Of a stretch of 61,210 nucleotides of DNA, positions 49,777 to 57,700 are shown in pieces. This DNA comes from Streptosporangiaceae bacterium (GTDB lineage Bacteria > Actinomycetota > Actinomycetes > Streptosporangiales > Streptosporangiaceae), in the NCBI GenBank assembly GCA_019239975.1, contig JAFAZE010000029.1, positions 1 through 61,210 on the forward strand, given 5' to 3'. Under the pieces are notes generated by a model. It was not told where the DNA came from and did not search any database. It saw only the letters and a program-made list of their open reading frames with translations. The position numbers and the translations under genes were made by a program. Each line of letters starts with the position of its first letter. Positions within the stretch are counted from its first letter, which is position 1.

Positions 49777-52700
49777 ATGACTGAAACGTCGGCCACGCAG
49801 TCGCGTAACGGCCGGATAGTCACCTTCTACTCGTACAAAGGCGGCACGGGCCGGACGATGGCGCTGGCGAACGTCGCCTGGATTCTCGCGGCGAACGGCC
49901 ACCGCGTCCTGGTGGCCGACTGGGACCTCGAGTCGCCAGGGCTGTACCGGTTCCTGTATCCCTTCCTCGACCCCGGCGTCAGGGACGCGCCCGGCATCAT
50001 CGAACTCGTCCGGGGCTACGAGTCGGCTGCCGCAACGAGCGACGAGGAGGGCCGGCTCGAGAAGGACATAGCCGAGCGATCCCAGGTCCACGGCCAAGCC
50101 CACGCACTCAACTGGAAATTCCCGGACAGCGGCCGCCTCGACTTCCTCTCGGCTGGCAAGCAGAACCAGAACTACTCGACCACGTTGTCCGGCCTTGACT
50201 GGGACAACTTCTACACCAACCTGAACGGCGGCGAGTTCCTCGACGCGGTGCGCGAGGACATGAAGCGGCATTACGACTACGTGCTCATCGACAGCCGCAC
50301 CGGCTTCAGCGACGTCGCCGACATCTGCACGGTGCACCTGCCGGACATCCTGGTGGACTGTTTCACGCTGTCCACCCAGGGCATCGAGGGTGCCGCGCGC
50401 AGGGCGCGGGACATCGAGGAAGGGTACGAATTCCGGTCCATCCGGGTCCTGCCGGTGCCCATGCGGGTCGATCTGGGGGAGCAGGAAAGGGTCGAGGCGA
50501 GCCGCGCGTACGCCTCACGTACCTTCGAGGGCCTTCCCGCGGGAATGTCCGACGCGCAGCGCCGGGCGTACTGGGCCAACGTGGAGGTCCCGTACCGGCC
50601 GTTTTACGCCTTCGAGGAGACGCTGGCGGTATTCGGTGACACACCAGGCGTCCCGGGTTCCATGCTGTCGTCCTACGAGCGGATCACCTCGTACATCACC
50701 GACGGCGTGGTGACCGGCCTGCCGGCGATAGATGAGGACCTGCGGAACAACACCAGGCTGAAGTTCATCCGCAGGCCGCCGCTGGAGAGCAACGAGATAA
50801 CGATCGAGTTCCTCCCCGAGGACCAGCTCTGGGCCGAGTGGATCGCGGCGGTGCTCCGCGACGGTGGCTTCGCCGTCCGGGAGCGGCCCCTCGATGCGCC
50901 CGGCGGCAGGAACAGAAGGGACCCTGTCCCATCGCGTACCGTCACCGTGGTGTCCGCCGCCTACGTCGCGCGGCGCTACGGCAGGCCTTCCGGGGAACCG
51001 GACGACGCGAAAGACGCCAGGAAGGACGGCAAGCGAGAGAGCGCGCCGGCCGCCAGGTCCGGCTTCGCGGTATACGTCACCGCGACCCGCCCGCTGGCCG
51101 AATTCCCCCCGGCGTCCTCGGTCTCCATGGTCGGCGTGCGGGAAGAAGACGCCATCGACCGCCTGCAGAGCCTGCTCCGCCTCCCCGCGGGATCGGAGGT
51201 GAAGCGCACGCGCACGACCAGTTACCCGGGCCGCGAGCCGAAAATCCTCAGGGTTGGCGCGCGTAACGACAGCTTTACAGGACGCGAGAAGGACCTCCGG
51301 GAGCTGCGCGAAAACCTGCGGAATTCCGGTACGTCCATCGTCAGGCCGGTCACCTTGCACGGTACCGGCGGGGTGGGCAAGACGCAGGTCGCCCTGGAAT
51401 ACGTGCACAGGTTCAAGAACGATTACGACGTGGTGTGGTGGGTCCAGTGCGGCCAGCCAGAATCCATCGACATCAGGGTGGCGGACCTGGCGCCGCTGCT
51501 GAGGGAGCGGTTCGGCGTCACCGTGCCTGCCGAGGCGACCGTCGAGGAGCAGGCGCGCCTGGTGCTCGACGTGCTCAGCCGGGGCAGCAGGGTGCCACGC
51601 TGGCTGCTTGTCTACGACAACGCGGAGGACATCGGGGCGATCCAGCGGTACCTGCCGTCGAGCGGCGGTCATGTCCTGATCACCTCGCAGAACGCGGGCT
51701 GGGCCGACCAGGGAGCGCGCTCGCTTCCCGTCGACCTGTTCAAGCGCGAGGAAAGCGTCTCGCACCTGCTCCGGGTCGTCCCCTCCCTCACGCGGGATGA
51801 GGCCAACGACGTCGCCGAGGCCCTGGGTGACCTGCCGCTGGCCGTGGCGGCCGCGGCGGCGTTCCTGAAGGGCTCCGTCTACCCGGTCTCCGAATACCTG
51901 AGCAGGCTGCAGAGCGAGGCACGCAGCGCCCTGGCCATCACGCCGCTCGCCGACTACCCGCAGGGCGTGTCGGCGGCATGGGACCCCTCCCTGAAACTGC
52001 TTCAGGACCGCTCGCCCGCGGCGGCGCGACTGCTTCAGCTGTGCTCGGTGATGGCCCCCGAGATCGCGCTGGACCTCATCTACAGCCCGGCCATGGCCCG
52101 CACCCTTGAGCCGTACGACCCCGCTCTGGCCGAACCGATGATCATGGGCAGGGTGGTTCAGGAGATCAGCAGGCTGGCACTGCTCAAGCTCGACCCCAAC
52201 GCGAACCAGATCCAGATTCACCGGCTCGTTCAGGAGGTCGTTCAGAGCAGGATGCCGCAGGCGCAGCTCGCCGAGGCACGCGGCGACGTGCAGCGGATCC
52301 TGGTCGCCGCCCGCCCCCGCCGGGAGGTCGACGAACCGGCCACCTGGAGCCGTTACCGGCTGCTCTGGCCACATCTGGCGCCCTCCGGCGTTGTGTCGTC
52401 CGGCAGCGAGCAGGTCCGGCAGCTGATCGTGGACCGGGTTCGGTACATCTGGGTGTTCAACGATTTCGACCGCGGTGTCGCGGAGGCCGTGGCGGCCCAG
52501 GAACGCTGGGAGGAGATGCTCGCCGAGGGACCGGACGGAGCGGCGGCGCGCGCGTTGCGCACCCAGCTGCTCCAGCTGCGCTTCAATCTCGGCAACATCC
52601 TGCGCTCCCAGTCGCGGTACGAGGACGCCAGGGAGCTGGACGAGCGAGTGCTGGCCGAGCAGACAGAGATCCTGGGCGCCGAGCATCCGCACACCCTCAT

Positions 52701-53757
52701 GACGGCTGGCGGCCTCGCCGCCGACCTTCGCGCCCTCGGGCGATACCGCGAGGCGCTGCAAATGGACAGGAAAACGTACCCGGCGTGGACGGAACTGTAC
52801 GGCGAAGATCACCGCCGTACCCTTTCCGCCGCCAACAACCTTGCCATCTCGCTGAGGCTCACCGGACACGTGTCGGAGGCCCTGCATCTGGACAATGACA
52901 CGTTCGACAGGTTCCGCGCGACGCTCGGAGCCCAGAATCCGCTGACGCTCGACACCGCCCGCAACATCGTCCGTGACCTGCTCGAGGTGGGCCGTTACAC
53001 CGACGCGGTGAATCGCATGGAGGACGTGTGGCAGGCCTCGGTCGCCACCCTGGGCATCAATTCCCCCGCGGCCCTGGGCGGGCGGATGCTCCTCGGCATC
53101 GCGTTGCGCAGCGCCGGACGGCTGACGGAGGCCGAAGAGGCGTTCGACGAGGCGCTGACCGGGCTCGCCGCCAGGTTCGGCGACTCGAGCAGCGACGCCC
53201 TCGCCTGCCGGCTCAGCCGCTCGGCCAACCTGCTGTCCCTCGACCTGCTCGACGAGGGAGAGGCGGACATCCGTGCCGTGCTGGCGGAATACGAGCGGCG
53301 CCTTGGTCCCGGCCATCCCCACACCCTGGTCTGCCGGGTGAACCTCTCCTCAGCGCTGCGCCTGCGGGCGATGCGCGATGAGGCGATGACGGCGATCTCC
53401 GCCGCGATGGGCGGCCTCGAGGTGTCGCTCGGCGCCGAGCATCCATACACGCTCGCCGCCGCCATGGTCCTCGCGGTGCTGCTGGCGGACCAGGGTGACC
53501 TGGACCAGGCGGCTGACCTGGAGGCGCGCACGGCCGCGTCGCTGGAGCGTACTCTCGGGCCGGCCCACCCGGACACGCTGCGCTGCCGCGCGAACCTGCT
53601 GCTCACCCGGCAGCAGCAGGGGAATCGCGCCGCGCAGGCCGAGCGCGAGGCGGTGATGGCCGAGCTCGAGGTGGTGATCGGCGAGGATCACCCGAGCATC
53701 GAGGCGCTACGAGGAGAACGCAGGCTGATGCGGGCGCTCGACCCGCAGCCCTTCTGA
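49777..53757 (+). CDS. fxsT: FxsT-like protein: ParA-like, TIR-like, NB-ARC and TPR domains
   Basis: A protein of 1326 residues. It opens with a deviant Walker A of the ParA/MinD type (FYSYKGGTGRTMALANVAW, Lys21-Thr27) and LVADWDLESPGLYRF. Residues about 338-475 look like a degenerate TIR-like unit (ITIEFLPEDQLWAEWIAAVL, TVTVVSAAYVARR). An NB-ARC/STAND ATPase follows: Walker A LHGTGGVGKTQVALEY near 530, WLLVYDNAED near 612, HVLITSQNAG. From about 905 to the end are kinesin-light-chain-type TPRs (EHPHTL, GHPHTL and EDHPSI turns). I recall this layout as the TPR protein of FXSXX-COOH systems. It could sense the modified peptide and signal. ATG 49777 follows AAGGAG. No separate FxsC TIR gene is seen. 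Its 3' end overlaps the convergent hydrolase by 51 bp. Confidence 0.88.
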   Translation: MTETSATQSRNGRIVTFYSYKGGTGRTMALANVAWILAANGHRVLVADWDLESPGLYRFLYPFLDPGVRDAPGIIELVRGYESAAATSDEEGRLEKDIAERSQVHGQAHALNWKFPDSGRLDFLSAGKQNQNYSTTLSGLDWDNFYTNLNGGEFLDAVREDMKRHYDYVLIDSRTGFSDVADICTVHLPDILVDCFTLSTQGIEGAARRARDIEEGYEFRSIRVLPVPMRVDLGEQERVEASRAYASRTFEGLPAGMSDAQRRAYWANVEVPYRPFYAFEETLAVFGDTPGVPGSMLSSYERITSYITDGVVTGLPAIDEDLRNNTRLKFIRRPPLESNEITIEFLPEDQLWAEWIAAVLRDGGFAVRERPLDAPGGRNRRDPVPSRTVTVVSAAYVARRYGRPSGEPDDAKDARKDGKRESAPAARSGFAVYVTATRPLAEFPPASSVSMVGVREEDAIDRLQSLLRLPAGSEVKRTRTTSYPGREPKILRVGARNDSFTGREKDLRELRENLRNSGTSIVRPVTLHGTGGVGKTQVALEYVHRFKNDYDVVWWVQCGQPESIDIRVADLAPLLRERFGVTVPAEATVEEQARLVLDVLSRGSRVPRWLLVYDNAEDIGAIQRYLPSSGGHVLITSQNAGWADQGARSLPVDLFKREESVSHLLRVVPSLTRDEANDVAEALGDLPLAVAAAAAFLKGSVYPVSEYLSRLQSEARSALAITPLADYPQGVSAAWDPSLKLLQDRSPAAARLLQLCSVMAPEIALDLIYSPAMARTLEPYDPALAEPMIMGRVVQEISRLALLKLDPNANQIQIHRLVQEVVQSRMPQAQLAEARGDVQRILVAARPRREVDEPATWSRYRLLWPHLAPSGVVSSGSEQVRQLIVDRVRYIWVFNDFDRGVAEAVAAQERWEEMLAEGPDGAAARALRTQLLQLRFNLGNILRSQSRYEDARELDERVLAEQTEILGAEHPHTLMTAGGLAADLRALGRYREALQMDRKTYPAWTELYGEDHRRTLSAANNLAISLRLTGHVSEALHLDNDTFDRFRATLGAQNPLTLDTARNIVRDLLEVGRYTDAVNRMEDVWQASVATLGINSPAALGGRMLLGIALRSAGRLTEAEEAFDEALTGLAARFGDSSSDALACRLSRSANLLSLDLLDEGEADIRAVLAEYERRLGPGHPHTLVCRVNLSSALRLRAMRDEAMTAISAAMGGLEVSLGAEHPYTLAAAMVLAVLLADQGDLDQAADLEARTAASLERTLGPAHPDTLRCRANLLLTRQQQGNRAAQAEREAVMAELEVVIGEDHPSIEALRGERRLMRALDPQPF

Positions 53758-54630
53758 GGTGCGGCCCGCCTTCATCTGCGTGAGCAGTTTCGGCAAGATC
53801 TCTACGGTGTTGAAATGAGCGGCACCGGACTCGATGTGGAGCTGCGCGGTGGGGATCATCTTGGCGAGCCATTGCGTGTGGCTGAGCGGAGAGAACACGT
53901 CCTCTTCCCCGTGCCAGAGCAGCACCGGGACGTTGATCTTTCCCAGGTCGAATCCCCACGGGCGGCGGAACGCGAGCACATCGTCGATCCAGCCGTACGG
54001 CCCGGCGCGCAGCGCCTCCCGGTAGGTGTCGATCAGCTGCCGCCGGATGCCGACGTCGTTGACGACCTTCCTGTCCGAGCCGGTCAGCTCCTTGTCCAGC
54101 TCATGGAGCAAGCTCTCCGGGTCCTTGCGTATCTGGTCCACCCGCCTCTTCAGCTGGTCCACAACCCAGTCGAAGCCGCCCCTGGTCAGCTCGTACTCGG
54201 CGACGTTGGACTCCGTCATCCCGCCGGTCCAGTCGAGCTCGTCCGCATCCGGTGGCGCGATGCCGCCAAGGACCACCACGCTCTGCACGCGCTCCTCGCC
54301 GAGCAGGGCGGCACACGCCAGGGCGTGCGGGCCTCCTCCTGACCGGCCGATGACGCCGAACTGTTTCAGGCCCAGCTTGTCGGCGATCGCCAGCACGTCC
54401 CAGGCCGCGTCGGCGACGGTTCGTTTCTCGTGCCGGTCCGACCCCCCGTAACCGGGCCGGTCATAGCAGACGAGCCGCACGCCGCGCCAGTACACGACAT
54501 TGCCGCGCGGCCGTGGGCCCACGCGGCTGCCGGGGGTGCCGTGCAGCAGGAAGACCGGGAAGGCATCACGAGGACCCAGGCAATCAACGGTAACGCGGCG
54601 CTCGGCGGAAACTTCGATAGCCTGCGTCAC
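53707..54630 (-). CDS. Alpha/beta hydrolase next to the FXSXX locus
   Basis: A protein of about 307 residues (GTG 54630, five bases after AGGAGG; GTG 54633 is an alternative). Typical features are VFLLHGTPGSRVGPRP, VCYDRPGYGGSDRHEKRTVA, elbow VIGRSGGGPHALACAALL with Ser between Arg and Gly, VPVLLWHGEEDVFSP (Asp) and HIESGAAHFNTVE (His). It has no signal peptide. Homologues resemble actinobacterial peptidase- or esterase-like hydrolases. It converges on fxsT and shares 51 bp of coding DNA. A role in the peptide system, for example trimming or inactivating a product, is possible but only by location. Confidence 0.8.
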   Translation of the reverse strand: MTQAIEVSAERRVTVDCLGPRDAFPVFLLHGTPGSRVGPRPRGNVVYWRGVRLVCYDRPGYGGSDRHEKRTVADAAWDVLAIADKLGLKQFGVIGRSGGGPHALACAALLGEERVQSVVVLGGIAPPDADELDWTGGMTESNVAEYELTRGGFDWVVDQLKRRVDQIRKDPESLLHELDKELTGSDRKVVNDVGIRRQLIDTYREALRAGPYGWIDDVLAFRRPWGFDLGKINVPVLLWHGEEDVFSPLSHTQWLAKMIPTAQLHIESGAAHFNTVEILPKLLTQMKAGRTSEGLRVERPHQPAFSS

Positions 54631-54723
54631 CACAGCCTCCTCTGGCCTCGCCTGACACTCCTGCCACGACGGCTATGCTAAGGCGTACACGGGAAACGCG
54701 CATCGCACTTCCCCGAAGTTATA

Positions 54724-57700
54724 CTAAACCCGGCTCAGGGATGCGCCTAGGCCCAGTTTCATGGGCAGGCGCGGGAAATTCACCGCCGCCGATGGCATGA
54801 TAATTTCCGCCAAACGAGGAGTTACGCATAAATCCAGTCGGAGCCGTAACGGCGCCCCAAGCCGTATCGGCGCGTCCGCCGGGAGCCTTCGCAGACCCGG
54901 GACATAGGGATCGAGCTCGCCGGGGGCGAACCGGCACAGCTTGATGGCCCACCACAGATCGTCGCCGGGGTCGGCGTTGAGCTTGTACCCCTCGGGAAGC
55001 AGCGCGACGTAACCGCCTTCGGGAAGTACGCGGAGTATGGCGCGGGCGCCGCCGGTGGCAACGCTCCAGATCCGGGTCGTGCCGTCGTCGGAGGCGGTGG
55101 CGAGCAGCGCGCCGTCGGGGGAGAACGCGACGCCCCGCACCGGCGCGTTGTGGCCGCGCAGCACGGCCCCGCCGGTGCCGGTGGCCACAAGCCAGATCCG
55201 TGCGGTGCCATCGCTGGAGGACGTGGCGAGGAGGGCGCCGTCGGGGGAGAACGCCACGCCGAGCACACCACCGGCATGACCCTGGAGGGTCTTCATCGGC
55301 GACACCGCCCGCCGGAACGAGCGGCCGGTACGCCGCCCGGTCACGTCCCAGATCCGTGCGGTGCCGTCGTAGGAGGCGGTGGCGAGCAGCGCGCCGTCGG
55401 GGGAGAACGCCACCCCCTCCAGCCTGCTGGAGTGGCCTTCCAGGATGACGCGCGTCGTGCCGGTGGCCCGGTCCCAGATCCGTGCGGTGCCGTCGGCCGC
55501 GGCGGTGGCGAGCAGCGCGCCGTCGGGCGAGAACGCCACGTCCTGCACCGGGGTGTCGTGTTCCAGGATGATGCTCGTGGCGCCGGAGGCCAGGTCCCAG
55601 ATCTGGGCGGTGAAGTCGTAGGAGGCGGTGGCGAGCAGGTCGCCGCCGGGGGAGAACGTGACGGCCCGCACGCCGCCGATGTGGCCGTGCAAGGTCGCGC
55701 GGCTGATGCCTGTGGTCAGGTCCCAGACCACCGCGCCGTCCAGGAAGCCGGTGGCGAGCAGGTCGCCGCCGGGGGAGAACGCCACGCTGTACACGCCGCC
55801 GGTGTGGCCGGGCAGGGTGGTGCGGACGGTGCCGGTGGTCAGGTCCCAGATCCGGGCGGTGCCGTCGGCCGCGGCGGTGGCGAGCAGGTCGCCGCCGGGG
55901 GAGAACGCCGCGTCACGCGCCCAGCCAGCGTGGCCGCTCAAGATGGTGCGGGTGGTGCCGGTGGCGGGGTCCCAGATCCGGGCGGTGCCGTCCCTGGACG
56001 CGGTGGCGAGCAGCGCGCCGTCGGGGGAGAACGCCACGCTTTGTACGCCGCTGTCATGCCCTTGCAGGGTGGTGCGGGCGGCGCCGGTGGCGGGGTCCCA
56101 GATCCGCACCGTGCCGTCGTCGGCGGCGGTGGCGAGCAGGGTGCCGTCGGGGGAGAACGCGACGTCCCGCACCGGCCCTTGGTGCCCGCTCAAGATGGTG
56201 CGGGTGGTGCCGGTGGCGGGGTCCCAGATCCGGGCGGTGCCGTCCCTGGACGCGGTGGCGAGCAGGTCGCCGTCGGGGGAGAACGCCACGCTCCAGACGA
56301 TGCCGGTATGGCCGCGCAGGGTCATCCGGGTGGTGCCGCTGTCGCCGTCCCAGATCCGCACGGTTTTGTCGCTGGACGCGGTGGCGAGCAGGGTGCCGTC
56401 GGGGGAGAACGCGACGTCCCACACCGTCCCTTCGTGCCCGTGCAGGGTGGTGCGGGTGGTGCCGGTGGCGGGGTCCCAGATCCGGGCGGTGCCGTCCTCG
56501 GCGGCGGTGGCGAGCAGCGTCCCGCTGGGGGAGAACACCGCACCTTGCACGCTGCCGGTGTGACCGTGCAGGATGCGCAGGACCCGCACGTCGGCGGCGT
56601 CGATGACCTCGACGGCGTGGTGCGAAGCGACGGCCAGGAGTGAGCCGTCGGGGGAGTAGGCAACACTGCGGGGAAAGGTGGGCGGCTGGAGCATGACGTC
56701 GGCCGTGTCACGGCCGGCGATGGCCGCGGCATCCAGTGCCGCTGAGGTCGCGGTCTCGTCGGCGCCCTCCGTGCCGAGCAAGGCGGCGCGATCCCACCGG
56801 CTACCGGTGAGGACGGCGCCGCGCAATGAACCGCCGACCATGCGGGCGCCGGTCAGGTCGGCATAGCGCAGATCGGCGCCGGACAGGTCGGTTCCCCGCA
56901 GGCGCGTGCCGCGAAGGTCTGCCCGGACGAGATTGGCGCCCCGCAGGTTGCGGCCGGTCAGGTCCTGGCTGCGCAGGTCGACCCCGGTCAGGTCCTGGTG
57001 TCCCGGCAGGCCCTCGGCTGGATCGCGCCCCTCCGCCGTGTCGGCGCGGTCCCTGATGGCCAGGGCGTTCTGCTTGGCGGTGTGGGACGCACCCTGATCA
57101 GCGAGCGTCCTGGCCGCCCACCGCCGGGCCGCGCGATGGCCGGCGAGATCGGTGAAGAAGGCGACCATCAGCCTCGACATCCGGCGGGTGGCGAGGATCT
57201 GGGTGCTGCCAGAGGCGCTCAGGTCGTCCGCGGCCGCCGCCGCCACGAGCCACTCCATGAGGGACTGGTGGACGAACGTGAACGCCCCGTCTTCGGTCCT
57301 GACGAGCAGGCTGCCCGAAGCGATCGAATGGCCTGCCTCGTCGTCGCTGTACCCACGTTCGGAAAGCCCTGTCAGGGTGGCGGAAACCTCGGCCGACAGG
57401 TCGTTCAGCGCGATGGTGAGATCCCTGGACGCCCACAGTCGCAGGGCGAGCGCCGTGCACGCGCTCAGCCGCTCGCGTTCGTCGATCGGCGGCAGCCCGT
57501 GCTGCTTCCTCGCCGTTTCCCCCGCGAGCCAGAACTCGATGATCTCCCTGTAGAGGCCGGCGGCGCTGATATGTCCCGCCTCTCCCTGGACAGCCCGGAG
57601 CCGCTCGTCGTCCAGGGCGGCGATGAAGGCGAGCATCCGCGGATTGTGTGCCAGCTCGAGCAGGTTGCCGATATCGCCGAGCAGGTCGAAGCGGGCACCG

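Noticed and set aside
46950..49823. A minus-strand reading frame of about 950 codons over fxsA and fxsB
   Set aside because: Composition is Arg/Gly/Pro/Ala-rich without motifs, while the plus strand holds intact radical SAM and HExxH motifs.
50515..53322. A long minus-strand reading frame over fxsT
   Set aside because: It is antisense to well-supported NB-ARC and TPR sequence and shows no domain of its own.
54634..54723. A separate small gene between the hydrolase and the giant protein gene
   Set aside because: The 90-bp gap lacks a plausible start with a ribosome-binding site; it more likely holds the hydrolase promoter.
55150..56643. A plus-strand repetitive reading frame over the WD40 array
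   Set aside because: Its Gly/Gly/Ala-rich periodicity is the mirror of the WD40 repeats; the minus strand has the real signal.
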